Of a stretch of 64,000 nucleotides of DNA, positions 8,763 through 18,433 are shown piece after piece (the stretch's first letter is position 1; each line of letters begins with the position of its first letter). The translations under genes were made by a program, and so were the position numbers. Under the pieces are notes generated by a model. It did not search any database. It was not told the DNA's origin and saw only the letters and a list, made by a program, of their open reading frames with translations. Source of the stretch: Gimesia alba (lineage in GTDB: Bacteria > Planctomycetota > Planctomycetia > Planctomycetales > Planctomycetaceae); the NCBI RefSeq assembly GCF_007744675.1, contig NZ_CP036269.1:682001-746000 (forward strand). The letters are read 5' to 3'.

Positions 8763-11700
8763 ATGTTCGTTTTTAAACAGTCAGACAGATTAACCGGCTA
8801 TTGTCTACACTGCGTTTCTCTGGTGGTGTTGCTTCTGGTTTTTCTCACGCTCTTTTCTGTTCCCGTCTTCGCACAACCTTTGCGCAATGCGGAGCCGGGC
8901 GAGGATCGTCATGCATTGTTTCCCACCAGTCGGCTCTACTCCAAAAATTATCGGGATGCGATACAGCTGATTGGCGAAAAAAAATACTCGGCGGGAATCC
9001 CGGAGTTGCAGTCGATTCTGGATGCCCCTGAGGATTATGTGTCTCCCGAACAAGGATTGGATTTCTCCAGCCTGAAAAGTATGGCGCTGCAGGTCATCGC
9101 AGATTTGCCGGCTGAAGGGAAACGTTTTTATTCTCTGCAGTATGGTCCCGCGGCCGAGCAGTTGTTGAATCAGGCAGTGGAGCAGGATGATCTCAATCAA
9201 CTGCAGGAAGTGGTGCGCCGCTATTTCTTTACCAAAGCAGGAGCGGAAGCCGCGTATACTCTGGGCGCGTATTACTTTGAACGGGGAGATTTTTGGGCGG
9301 CGACGCGGCAGTGGGAGGCTTTGAGCGATCGGCATGATCTGGGGCAATCAAAGGAGCCCCATCTGACGTTCAAACTGGCGGTTGCCTGGTATTATCTGGG
9401 GAATCAGGGGAAATGCCGTCAAACGTTGAAGAAGCTGGTCCGTTTGACTTCCGGAAAGCCTTTTGAGTTACCAAATGGAACAAAAATCACACTGACGTTC
9501 GCCAATGATAATCCGGTGGACTGGTTTGCCGCTCTCCTGGGTACTCCAGATTTGAGAGCGGCAGAGGAACAAAAGGATTGGACCATGTATCGTGGCAGTC
9601 CTTCACGTCTGGCTTCGGCTCTATTTGCCGTGCCGTCTGCAAAACCGGTCTGGCGTTTCTCGACGATACAAGATTCGGTACTGAGCAGTCAGAAAGATGC
9701 GCCGCCGCTTGAAAATATGCTGCAGAAGTTGGGTGAATATCGTCGCAAACATGTTCCGGGAGTGCTGCCGGCTGCCAGCCCGTTGATCATCCAGGATCAA
9801 GTCATTTTCAGAACGCATCGTAATCTGAAGGCAGTTTCCTTATCGAAGGGAGAGTTGACCTGGCAAACCACGTTGCCAGATGCGCTGTATCAGAAACTGT
9901 TACAAGATCCGCAGAATGAAGACGAAGAGTCATTGGGAATGCCTGAGACTCCGCTGGAGAAATATCTGACCCAGCGTGCCTGGCAGGATTATACCGCCGG
10001 TCACTTGAGTACGGATGGAAAACTGGTTTTTAGTGTGGAAAATGTCGGATTCATCGCCGGATTTTATCACTTCAGTCGATTGGATCGCGACAATATTCTG
10101 GTGCCTAATTCGTATAACCGTCTGATGGCCTTTGAAGCTGATTCAGGAAAGTTTGTCTGGGAAGCGGGGGGGCCGCGACTGCAAAACCCGATGAACTATT
10201 CCGGGCATTATTTTTTGGGGGCGCCGTTGCCTCTGGACGGGAAGCTCTACTGCCTGGCGGAAGAGGGGCGAGAGTTTCGTTTGCTGGTCTTAGATCCGCA
10301 AACGGGTAAAACGCTCTGGACGCAATCTTTATATCGCAGTAAGTATCCGATTGCCCGCGACTTTACAACGGATCGCCGCCCGATGGATCATATTCGACGG
10401 CGGATGGGTTTAAGTCCGTCTTTTGCCCATGGTGTGCTGGTCTGTGAAACGGGCGAAGGTTGTACGGTCGGCATCGATATCGTGAATCGCAGAATACTGT
10501 GGCGCAAGGTGGATGTCGGCGGCGAAGCAATTACGATGTACGCCGCTTTTGCCCGTGATACTAACAAAAACGAGGAAGGTTGGGCCGAGTTTACTCCGTT
10601 GATTGTGGGAAATCGGGTGCTGATCTACTCGCGCAAGCTGCAGAATCTTCAATGTCTGGATCTGTTCGACGGTCGATTGTTATGGTCGAAGGCACGGCGG
10701 AAAAAATTATTTGTCGCAGACGTTCAGGGTGACAAAATTCTGCTGGTAAGCAACGATCGTATCGAGGCGATCAAACTGAGTGATGGCGATTCTGCCTGGC
10801 CGAAGTCGCAGCCGATTCCTGCTCCCAGTGGTCGTGGAATCGTGGTGAAGAATACCTATTTTCAACCGGTGGATACCGGAGAAATTCTCAGTATTCGGCT
10901 GGACGATGGTTTGATACTGGCACGGACCCGAGTTGAGATGGATTCCCTTGTCGGTAATCTTGCTGCTGCCGGGGGAATGCTGGTGTCTCAAAATGAATCT
11001 GAGGTGGTCGGTTTCCGATCTGTGGAATCAATTCGGCAGCAGATTCGTCTCGCCGATCAATCGAATCAGCCTGCGGATCTGGCTCTGGCTCAACTGCTGC
11101 GGGGCGAACTGAATCTGTTTGCCGGCGATGTGAATCTGGCGATGCAGAAAATCGATCAATCGATTCAAATCCAGCCTACGATTCGAGCTCGACGATTATA
11201 TGCAGATATGTTACTGGAGAGTTTGGATCATGATTTTAATCAGAATCTGAACCAGATTTCTAAAACGGAGTCCTTGCTGGTTGATGATGATCAACGCAAG
11301 CGGTTTTATCAGATTCTGGCTCTGAATTATCAGCAACAGGGCAATTTGCAAGCGGCACTGCAAAATTATCTGCGCCTGTCTGAGTTGCGCGGGCTTCTGG
11401 AGTTGGAGACGATCAAAGGAGGCTCTTTTGTTCGAACGGATCGATGGATTCGTTCGCAACTGGAAATTTTACTGGCACGCGCTTCCGAGCAGCAACGCGC
11501 TGAGATCGATGAGTTCTTTTCCCTGTATTTTGCAGAGAAGCTGCTCAATGCCAAACGGGATGTGTTGGAGCGTTTTCTGTTGTGTTGCGGAAACCTTCCT
11601 GAAACAGAGCAGGCGCGTGTGCTTCTGATTGAACGCTTAGAGCAGGAGGCGATCAATGCCGGTTCCCTCAACGAACAGGCTGCCTTGCGTCGCCACCTGA

Positions 11701-13373
11701 TGCAGCATCTGGAACATCTCCGAGAATCAAAGAATCCTGAAATGGCAGCATTTGCGACAGCCAGGCTGGCGCAAATTTATCTGGGGACGCGTCATGCCGC
11801 GCAAGCAGATGCATTGCTGGACGAGTTGGTTTCACGTTGGCCGAATGTCGTTTGCCTGGATCAGAAAACGTCGTTGCAGTTAGCAGCAGAATGGCGTTCT
11901 GAATCAAGTTTCCAGAAACAGCAGTCTACGAAATCAGAGTGGCCCGACTATCCGGCGCAAGTCTATCGCGGCGAACATCCGAGAGGGCAGAATACCTCGC
12001 TACCGGTAGAGATTATCGGTCTTTCGAATCCGTTGTTTCAAAATTATCAACTGGAGGTAGGACCGGCCAAAGAGAAATTGCTGGCCTACGATGGTCAAGG
12101 GAAACAGCAGTGGGAATTTTCACTGTTGGAAGCGGAGGTTGAGGTTCCGAATCAGCTGTATTTTTCTGCTCGCGTGTTTCAGCATTATCTTGTCGTCAAC
12201 TTTGGGTCTCATTTTATCGTGCTGGATACGTTGAATCGGGATGCAAATAATCGGCCGACGTTGTTGTGGAAGCAGCGGTTGATTGCCGGGCCACCCAGTC
12301 TGCGGGACTATATTTCGATCGAGCGCACCGGTGTGGCTCCGGTATTACGCGAGTATATCACACGCAATGCCGACCGCGAGATCCTGGGAAGGATCGGCAC
12401 GATCAACCAGGATTTTCTCTGCTATCAGCTGGGTACTGACTTGATCGCAGCCGAGTTGTTAACTGGTAAGGTATTATGGAAGCAACCGGGAGTGGTTACG
12501 AGCAGCAGGCATTTTGGTGATGCTGATCGTGTGATTGTAATGACACCGATCGCGCGTTCGGATACACGGTATCATACTTCGGAAACACGGTATGGAGTCT
12601 TAAGTGGTCAGAGTGGAGAGGAGATCAACGCCTTCAAACTGGGACAAGACGAATCTCCCATTTTTGCGTTTGAGCGTTATATACTGACAATCACCAAACA
12701 AGCTGATGGCGGACGAAATCTCCGCTTGAAGGATCTCACGACGAATCAGGAAATCTGGAGCCAGATATTGAGCAAGTCGTCGACTTATACACTGGGACAA
12801 AATTACGATCTGGTGATGATTCAACCAGATGGGACGATTTCGTTTCTGGATTTGCGGACGGGTGAGGTGAAAAATAAAGTCAAAGGACAACCAGCGGCTA
12901 ATGTGCTCAATTTGCTGGTATTGGAGAATCAGCGGCAATATCTGGTCTTTGTCACCCTGCCTTACATTCCTGAAAAGCGTATTCCTCAAAAGCGAGTTAC
13001 ATTTCGAAAATTCAGCATGACCTCATTTCTGTTCAGCGGGATGGTGTATTCAGTTGATCGCAAGTCAGGTGAGTTGATGTGGTCACTACCTCTAAAGGCG
13101 CAGGGGATTGAATTTTCTCAATTTCTGGATCTGCCTGTCATCACATTCGGGATTAAACGAATTCAGGGATCGCCTTCCAGCTATGGCACACTGGTTGACC
13201 TGCAGGTGGTTGATCTGCGAACCGGGGACGTGGTGCTGAAGGAAACGACGCGCAGCAATCGACTACGGATCTGGAATGTTCCTGATGCAGACCGGAAACA
13301 GATTCTGATTGAACCGTTTCAAATCCGGCTCAGTTTTGAAGAGCCGCCGGTGGAAGCCCGGAAACCTGAGTAG
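8763..13373 (+). CDS. Giant secreted protein with two PQQ-like beta-propellers and TPR segments
   Basis: About 1536 residues from ATG 8763 (a TTG at 8733 is in frame; neither has a clear ribosome-binding site). A hydrophobic signal sequence (about 15-38) leads into a TPR-like region, then a first propeller (about 270-760) with blades such as LMAFEADSGKFVWEAGGP and LQCLDLFDGRLLWSKARR, a long helical TPR region (about 770-1040, ALNYQQQGNLQAALQNYLRL), and a second propeller (about 1080-1520, IAAELLTGKVLWKQPG). It is a larger relative of the protein at 5001-7169. It should be periplasmic or surface-exposed; the function is not known. It ends 37 bases before the convergent MoxR-like gene. Confidence 0.8.
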   Translation: MFVFKQSDRLTGYCLHCVSLVVLLLVFLTLFSVPVFAQPLRNAEPGEDRHALFPTSRLYSKNYRDAIQLIGEKKYSAGIPELQSILDAPEDYVSPEQGLDFSSLKSMALQVIADLPAEGKRFYSLQYGPAAEQLLNQAVEQDDLNQLQEVVRRYFFTKAGAEAAYTLGAYYFERGDFWAATRQWEALSDRHDLGQSKEPHLTFKLAVAWYYLGNQGKCRQTLKKLVRLTSGKPFELPNGTKITLTFANDNPVDWFAALLGTPDLRAAEEQKDWTMYRGSPSRLASALFAVPSAKPVWRFSTIQDSVLSSQKDAPPLENMLQKLGEYRRKHVPGVLPAASPLIIQDQVIFRTHRNLKAVSLSKGELTWQTTLPDALYQKLLQDPQNEDEESLGMPETPLEKYLTQRAWQDYTAGHLSTDGKLVFSVENVGFIAGFYHFSRLDRDNILVPNSYNRLMAFEADSGKFVWEAGGPRLQNPMNYSGHYFLGAPLPLDGKLYCLAEEGREFRLLVLDPQTGKTLWTQSLYRSKYPIARDFTTDRRPMDHIRRRMGLSPSFAHGVLVCETGEGCTVGIDIVNRRILWRKVDVGGEAITMYAAFARDTNKNEEGWAEFTPLIVGNRVLIYSRKLQNLQCLDLFDGRLLWSKARRKKLFVADVQGDKILLVSNDRIEAIKLSDGDSAWPKSQPIPAPSGRGIVVKNTYFQPVDTGEILSIRLDDGLILARTRVEMDSLVGNLAAAGGMLVSQNESEVVGFRSVESIRQQIRLADQSNQPADLALAQLLRGELNLFAGDVNLAMQKIDQSIQIQPTIRARRLYADMLLESLDHDFNQNLNQISKTESLLVDDDQRKRFYQILALNYQQQGNLQAALQNYLRLSELRGLLELETIKGGSFVRTDRWIRSQLEILLARASEQQRAEIDEFFSLYFAEKLLNAKRDVLERFLLCCGNLPETEQARVLLIERLEQEAINAGSLNEQAALRRHLMQHLEHLRESKNPEMAAFATARLAQIYLGTRHAAQADALLDELVSRWPNVVCLDQKTSLQLAAEWRSESSFQKQQSTKSEWPDYPAQVYRGEHPRGQNTSLPVEIIGLSNPLFQNYQLEVGPAKEKLLAYDGQGKQQWEFSLLEAEVEVPNQLYFSARVFQHYLVVNFGSHFIVLDTLNRDANNRPTLLWKQRLIAGPPSLRDYISIERTGVAPVLREYITRNADREILGRIGTINQDFLCYQLGTDLIAAELLTGKVLWKQPGVVTSSRHFGDADRVIVMTPIARSDTRYHTSETRYGVLSGQSGEEINAFKLGQDESPIFAFERYILTITKQADGGRNLRLKDLTTNQEIWSQILSKSSTYTLGQNYDLVMIQPDGTISFLDLRTGEVKNKVKGQPAANVLNLLVLENQRQYLVFVTLPYIPEKRIPQKRVTFRKFSMTSFLFSGMVYSVDRKSGELMWSLPLKAQGIEFSQFLDLPVITFGIKRIQGSPSSYGTLVDLQVVDLRTGDVVLKETTRSNRLRIWNVPDADRKQILIEPFQIRLSFEEPPVEARKPE

Positions 13374-13410
13374 AGACGATGTTCAAAGCCGCTCACGATG
13401 TTTGTGAAGT

Positions 13411-14409
13411 TTAATAGCTTTCCCGGTCGTCATCATCGTCGTCAAAATCCAGATCATCCAGGTCGTCGTCATCGTCTCGATCGGGGTGCAGCGGGTTGTC
13501 TGGTGAGAAAAAGAAATCTCCCAGTCCCATCGGCATCATGTTTCCGCCCAGGCTCTGTTTTCGTTTTTCTGACAGAGATTCCAGGTCGAGCGCATCGTCG
13601 CCAAGACAGCTTTTGAGCGATTCCAGCCAGACGACATCTTTGCTGAGGGGATGGTCTTTGTCCTGGGCGGCGCGTTTTAATGCCAAACGCAAAACGTTGA
13701 TGCCATCGCGGGTGGAGAAATCCAACTTCAGGCTGTGCGACTGTTGCAGGAAGTCGACGGTGAGGTCGAGCATATGCTCGTCGGCAAAGGGAAGATGATA
13801 ATGCAGAATCATTTTTTCATCTTCCCGGTTGGGATGCTCGAGCGAAATACTGGGTTGCAGACGGCTGAGAATGTAGTCGGGAATTTCAAACGTGGATTCG
13901 TCTTCGTTCATAGTGACGGCGCAACGAAATTCCGGGTGGGCGGGAATCGTGACGCCGGCGACGATCGATTCAATATAGCGGCGATGGTCGAGCAGGGGGG
14001 CCAGACTGGCCCATGACTTTTCATTCATGCGGTTGCCTTCATCGAGCACACAAATTCCGCCACGAATCATCGCGGTGACCAGCGGAGACGCGTGATAGGC
14101 AATTTTGCCACTCTCGGCCAAAACGGGAGTCACGAGTAAATCTTCGGGCCGTGTGTCGGCCGTACATTGATAAATATAGAGTTCCTGATCGCGCGTTCGC
14201 GCACCTGCGATGGCGAGCGATGTTTTGCCGATGCCCGGTGTTCCCACGAGTCGAGGCGTCAAGGGCATATCTTTTTCATCAATTACCAGCCAGCAGGCCA
14301 GAAGCTGTTTCAGTGCTTCGTGTTGCCCGATCCACTCACTGGATGTCTGGTCGGCGCGACCCAGATGTAAGCCGACTCCGTCAATTTCCACTCGATGTGC
14401 CATTATCAT
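13411..14409 (-). CDS. MoxR-like AAA+ ATPase with Asp-rich tail
   Basis: 332 residues, starting at ATG 14409 or the in-frame ATG 14403. The Walker A motif is [10 protein letters not shown] (about 55-64), Walker [13 protein letters not shown] (about 117-128), and a sensor region [17 protein letters not shown] follows, as in AAA_5/MoxR ATPases that remodel or load metal into partner proteins. The last 30 residues are almost pure Asp ([16 protein letters not shown]), an unusual acidic tail. MoxR ATPases normally sit beside a von Willebrand A-domain gene; none is present here, the neighbours being a convergent propeller gene and a divergent CBS gene. Family call good, substrate unknown. Confidence 0.85.
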   Translation of the reverse strand: MIMAHRVEIDGVGLHLGRADQTSSEWIGQHEALKQLLACWLVIDEKDMPLTPRLVGTPGIGKTSLAIAGARTRDQELYIYQCTADTRPEDLLVTPVLAESGKIAYHASPLVTAMIRGGICVLDEGNRMNEKSWASLAPLLDHRRYIESIVAGVTIPAHPEFRCAVTMNEDESTFEIPDYILSRLQPSISLEHPNREDEKMILHYHLPFADEHMLDLTVDFLQQSHSLKLDFSTRDGINVLRLALKRAAQDKDHPLSKDVVWLESLKSCLGDDALDLESLSEKRKQSLGGNMMPMGLGDFFFSPDNPLHPDRDDDDDLDDLDFDDDDDDRESY

Positions 14410-14856
14410 TGATTTCTATGGTTGGTCAGTTCACTCACTGGTTGAAACTGCGACAAGCCTTCAGAGAATAGAGTTTTGAATCAGTTATGATTATAGGCGT
14501 CTCAAGTCACTCCTGATAAGTCTGGTCTTCCAACTCTTCGGGCATCAATCGAAATTTGGTGAAAAAAACGAGGGGAGGTGTTTTTTCGGGAATTTATTAA
14601 GTTCTTGATTTAAAAGAAGATAATGGTTTCAAGAATCAATCGAACACCTGGTGATCAGTAGAAAACTTTTTGAGAAGTCAAAATTATGTTGTTAGAATAC
14701 ACAGGTTTCCCACATTTGAATTTTTAATAACGTGTTTTGCGTTATTTCATATCTGAAGTGAGAGCACACATTCTCAACTATTTTGAATTCATTTCTTTCG
14801 TAGTGTGCTCCCTTTACCTTGTGATTCTAAACGCCAATTTAGAAGGGGGAAGTGCG
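14410..14856. other. Divergent intergenic region
   Basis: 447 bases between the leftward MoxR-like gene and the rightward CBS gene. A frame upstream of the CBS gene is open back to 14737, but it encodes a hydrophobic stretch unlike CBS proteins and lacks a ribosome-binding site. Promoters for both genes must lie here; no clear hexamers or structure were found. Confidence 0.5.
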
Positions 14857-15336
14857 ATGAATAAACCAGTTCTCGCAAAGGACATTATGGTCACGAAGTT
14901 GATTACGTTAACTCCGGACATGGATGTACTGGAAGCAATTGGGATGCTATTGAACCATCGTATTTCAGGAGCCCCTGTGATTGACCCGGACAACCGGGTG
15001 TTGGGGGTCTTTTCTGAACGCTGTTGTATGGACGTGCTGATCAAAGCCAGCTATGAGCAACTTCCCTCGTCTCAAATTTTTCCCTTTGTTGATACCGAAG
15101 CACGCTGCATCTCGGAAGAGACCGATTTACTGACGATCGCCCAGATCTTTCTGAGCACGGCGACGCGCCGATTGCCGGTGGTGCGTGATGGTGCTCAGCT
15201 GGTCGGTCAGATCAGCCGCCGCGATCTGCTGCATGCGGGAAATAAGAATCTGCAGTTCCGAACGAACATCCCGACCGAGAAAAACCTGCTTTATTTAAGT
15301 GGTTTAATGACGCGGGACGAATCGCCCATTTCCTGA
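14857..15336 (+). CDS. CBS-domain pair protein
   Basis: 159 residues, start ATG 14857 preceded by AGAAGGGGGA at ideal distance. Two CBS motifs fill the protein: VLAKDIMVTKLITLTPDMDV to RISGAPVIDPDNRVLGVFSE (about 5-60) and a second ending RRLPVVRDGAQLVGQISRRD (about 112-132). CBS pairs bind adenosine nucleotides and act as regulatory modules; stand-alone proteins of this size usually regulate an unlinked enzyme or transporter. No attached catalytic domain is present. A good terminator follows at 15383. Confidence 0.9.
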   Translation: MNKPVLAKDIMVTKLITLTPDMDVLEAIGMLLNHRISGAPVIDPDNRVLGVFSERCCMDVLIKASYEQLPSSQIFPFVDTEARCISEETDLLTIAQIFLSTATRRLPVVRDGAQLVGQISRRDLLHAGNKNLQFRTNIPTEKNLLYLSGLMTRDESPIS

Positions 15337-15382
15337 TCCGCCGTTGAGAGTGGGTAGGATTTTAAGCAAAAATGATTGATAA

Positions 15383-15415
15383 AAAACCAGCTGGACACGT
15401 TTCAGCTGGTTTTTC
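15383..15415 (+). terminator. Intrinsic terminator
   Basis: ACCAGCTG (15386-15393) pairs with CAGCTGGT (15403-15410), with a run of A before and T after, so it can work in both directions. It lies 47 bases after the CBS gene. Confidence 0.85.
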
Positions 15416-15621
15416 TCGTATCTGACGGTTTGATTTTCCCAGCCGGTCAACTAAAATCGGGCCAGTTTCTGTTCCCGTTCGAGGGAACCAGGAGTATGTT
15501 GCGCTCAGTCGTCCTGTTTTTCCACAAGCGAGAGGGGGCACAGACTCTGCTAAACACCGATTGATCATCATCACTTGAAGATTCTATTCAGATAAAGCCA
15601 TCTATTCAAAGGACTTGTAAC

Positions 15622-16182
15622 ATGGACCAGGATGAAATTTTACTCGACGCGGAAGAGAGAATGGACAAAGCGGTTCATGTGTTGCAGGGACAGCTGCAAG
15701 GCATTCGAACAGGCCGTGCCACTCCGGGGCTTGTGGATTCGGTTCGCGTTGACTATTACGGTTCGCCGACCCCACTGAAGCAGATGGCAAACGTCAGTGT
15801 ACCGGAACCACAGCAGATTTTGATCCGTCCGTTTGATGCCCAGATGGTGGGCGAGATTGCGAAAGCCATTCAGGCCAGCGATATGGGCCTGGCTCCGAAT
15901 ACCGACGGGCGCGTCGTGCGGTTGAACATTCCCCCGCTTTCGACAGAGCGTCGTCGTCAATTGGTTTCACGCGTGAAAGAACTGGCAGAAGAAGCCCGGA
16001 TTTCGATCCGCAATATTCGTCGCGATGCGAACAAACACGCCGATCAGGCCGAAAAAGACAAAGTGATGGGGGAAGACGAGCGCGACAATACCAAGACCGA
16101 CATTCAGGATCTGACCAAAAAATTCGAAGGCAAAGTCAACAGCATGGCTGATGCGAAAGAAAAAGACGTGATGGACGAGTAG
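15622..16182 (+). CDS. frr: Ribosome recycling factor
   Basis: 186 residues, the standard length. RRF releases ribosomal subunits from mRNA after termination, together with EF-G. The sequence matches throughout: QLQGIRTGRATPGLVDSVRV, VPEPQQILIRPFDA, PPLSTERRRQLVSRVKELAE, and NIRRDANKHADQAEKD near the C-terminus. In many bacteria frr follows pyrH; here it stands between a terminator and pgk, with 151 bases to pgk and no pyrH nearby. Confidence 0.97.
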   Translation: MDQDEILLDAEERMDKAVHVLQGQLQGIRTGRATPGLVDSVRVDYYGSPTPLKQMANVSVPEPQQILIRPFDAQMVGEIAKAIQASDMGLAPNTDGRVVRLNIPPLSTERRRQLVSRVKELAEEARISIRNIRRDANKHADQAEKDKVMGEDERDNTKTDIQDLTKKFEGKVNSMADAKEKDVMDE

Positions 16183-16333
16183 TCTTTTCTTGGCCTTGTA
16201 GCAGCGACCACGAAACGTGTTTAAAGTTGCGTTTGCAAAAAATATCATCAGGAATACTTTTCAGATCTAAAGTATTCATCACACTAACATTCTATCTCAA
16301 CCTCTGTATGAAAAGAGACTGGTTCAAGTTTCC

Positions 16334-17521
16334 ATGGCTAAAAAGACAATTGAAAACGTAGACGTTGCAGGCAAAGCTGTATTGATGCGTGTGGATTTCA
16401 ACGTTCCTCTGGATGAGAATCTCAAGATCACCGATGATCGCCGCGTGCGGATGGCGCTGCCTTCGATTAAATCGGTCATTGAGCGCGGCGGACGCGTGAT
16501 TTTAATGAGTCACCTCGGTCGTCCCAAAGGAGACGCCGGCGATGCAAAGTTCAGCCTGAAGCCGACGGCCGCTTGTCTGGGTGAATTATTAGGTCAGGAC
16601 GTGGCCTTTGCGACGGATACAGTAGGCGATGATGCGAAAGCCAAAGTGGCTGACCTGAAAGATGGTCAGGTGCTGATTCTGGAAAACCTGCGGTTCAATG
16701 CCGGCGAGAAAAAAGGGGACGCTGCATTCGCTGCGGAGCTGGCTGCCTTCGCTGATATTTACTGCAACGATGCATTCGGAACCTGCCACCGTACCGACGC
16801 TTCAATGGTCGCAGTGCCGGAAGCGATGGACGGTAAACCGAAAGTCGTCGGATTCCTGGTTGCGAAAGAAATTCAATATCTCACCGACACCATTTCCAAC
16901 CCCGAACGTCCATTTGTGGCGATTCTGGGCGGTGCGAAGGTTTCAGACAAAATTAAAGTCATCGATAATCTGCTGGGAATCTGCGACAAAGTGCTCATCG
17001 GCGGCGCGATGGCGTATACTTTCTCTCTCGCGCAAGGCGGGCAGGTTGGTGGCAGTCTGGTCGAAGAAGACAAAGTCGATCTGGCTAAGGAATTGATTGC
17101 CAAAGGGGGCGACAAACTGATGCTGCCCGTGGATACGCACTGCGGTGACGATTTCAACGCTAACTGTAACAAAGTGGTTGTCAAAGCGGGTGAGATTCCC
17201 GACGGTTTTGAAGGCCTGGATATCGGTCCTGAAACAGCCAAGATTTATGCAGAAGCCGTCAAGTCAGCGAAAACCGTTGTCTGGAACGGTCCGATGGGTG
17301 TATTCGAGATGCCTCCCTTTGATGCCGGCACGAAGGCGGTTGCCCAGGCGATTGCCGACAGTGATTCGACGAGCATTATCGGCGGCGGTGACAGTGCTGC
17401 TGCGATTCAACAACTGGGCTTTGCCGATCAGGTGTCGCACGTCAGTACTGGTGGCGGCGCCAGTCTGGCCATGCTGGAAGGTCAGGAATTCGCGGCAGTC
17501 AATCTGCTGGATGAAGCCTGA
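16334..17521 (+). CDS. pgk: Phosphoglycerate kinase
   Basis: 395 residues. Catalyses the ATP-forming step of glycolysis from 1,3-bisphosphoglycerate, in the cytoplasm. Motifs in order: [13 protein letters not shown] (N-terminal substrate site), [44 protein letters not shown], the hinge region, [10 protein letters not shown] and the nucleotide loop GGGDSAAAI. Length and motifs are canonical. It is single-gene here (no gap beside it), ended by a strong terminator at 17563. Confidence 0.98.
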   Translation: MAKKTIENVDVAGKAVLMRVDFNVPLDENLKITDDRRVRMALPSIKSVIERGGRVILMSHLGRPKGDAGDAKFSLKPTAACLGELLGQDVAFATDTVGDDAKAKVADLKDGQVLILENLRFNAGEKKGDAAFAAELAAFADIYCNDAFGTCHRTDASMVAVPEAMDGKPKVVGFLVAKEIQYLTDTISNPERPFVAILGGAKVSDKIKVIDNLLGICDKVLIGGAMAYTFSLAQGGQVGGSLVEEDKVDLAKELIAKGGDKLMLPVDTHCGDDFNANCNKVVVKAGEIPDGFEGLDIGPETAKIYAEAVKSAKTVVWNGPMGVFEMPPFDAGTKAVAQAIADSDSTSIIGGGDSAAAIQQLGFADQVSHVSTGGGASLAMLEGQEFAAVNLLDEA

Positions 17522-17562
17522 TTCCGATTCTTTGAAACCCAATTCTTGAAGATAACTCAAAG

Positions 17563-17596
17563 CACAGCCTGTTCGTTAACGGGCTGTGTTTTTGTT
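17563..17596 (+). terminator. Intrinsic terminator of pgk
   Basis: CACAGCC (17563-17569) pairs with GGCTGTG (17582-17588) across a 12-base loop, followed by T5 GT4. Confidence 0.88.
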
Positions 17597-17696
17597 TTGA
17601 GCACGGGAGATGCTCGAAACCTGTGAGGAAACAGGTTAAACTGGATGAGAGGTTCTCCTTATATCAGAGATGTTTTTTGTTGGTCTGATCGGACTC

Positions 17697-18384
17697 GGGG
17701 TGGCACTGTCGGCTTGTCCGACAGTGAGAAATATTTCGGGACGTTCCATCAAAACGGTATCTATTATTGGGTGTCTGGAGTATTGATTGCAGAGATCGGA
17801 TCGGCACTGTTGGACGAGCCAACAGTGGCACACGCCGGTCGAATATTGGTTGTGATTTGAGTTGTTGAGGGAGCTGAGAAACACTGTTAGAGAGGGAGTT
17901 TGAATTATTCTGTAAGTCATCCTGATAGAACTTGGGGTGGCACTGTCGGCTTGTCCGACAGTGAGAAATATTTCGGGACGTTCCATCAAAACGGTATCTA
18001 TTATTGGGTGTCTGGAGTATTGATTGCAGAGATCGGATCGGCACTGTTGGACGAGCCAACAGTGGCACATGCCGGTCGAATATTGGTTGTGATTTGAGTT
18101 GTTGAGGGAGCTGAGAAACACTGTTAGAGAGGGAGTTTGAATTATTCTGTAAGTCATCCTGATAGAACTTGGGGTGGCACTGTCGGCTTGTCCGACAGTG
18201 AGAAATATTTCGGGACGTTCCATCAAAACGGTATCTATTATTGGGTGTCTGGAGTATTGATTGCAGAGATCGGATCGGCGCTGTTGGACGAGCCAACAGT
18301 GGCACACGCCGGTCGAATATTGGTTGTGATTTGAGTTGTTGAGGGAGCTGAAAAACACTGTTGGGCAAGCCAACAGTGCCACCC
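17697..18384. repeat. Three 237-bp tandem units built of palindromes (REPIN-like)
   Basis: Units begin at 17697, 17934 and 18171, exactly 237 bases apart and nearly identical. Each starts with the hairpin CACTGTCGG-CTTGT-CCGACAGTG (first copy 17704-17726) and about 100 bases on carries CACTGTTGG-ACGAG-CCAACAGTG (first copy 17805-17827), which is roughly the same hairpin in opposite orientation. The block closes at 18356-18384 with CACTGTTGG-GCAAG-CCAACAGTG-CCACCC, the reverse complement of the opening GGGTGGCACTGT...CAGTG element. Paired inverted REP hairpins are the form of REPIN elements mobilised by RAYT transposases; no such transposase is in the window. Because 237 is divisible by three, long open frames run through it on both strands; I regard them as artefacts. 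Confidence 0.9.
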
Positions 18385-18433
18385 GTTGCTTCCTGAATTC
18401 ATGAAAACTCTGTTTGAGAATGGGGGAAGTGAG

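Noticed and set aside
17636-18382. Minus-strand frames of 234-248 codons and repeated plus-strand 65-codon frames
   Set aside because: They exist only because the repeat period (237) is a multiple of three and one unit happens to be open; several frames are open at once and the DNA is palindromic.
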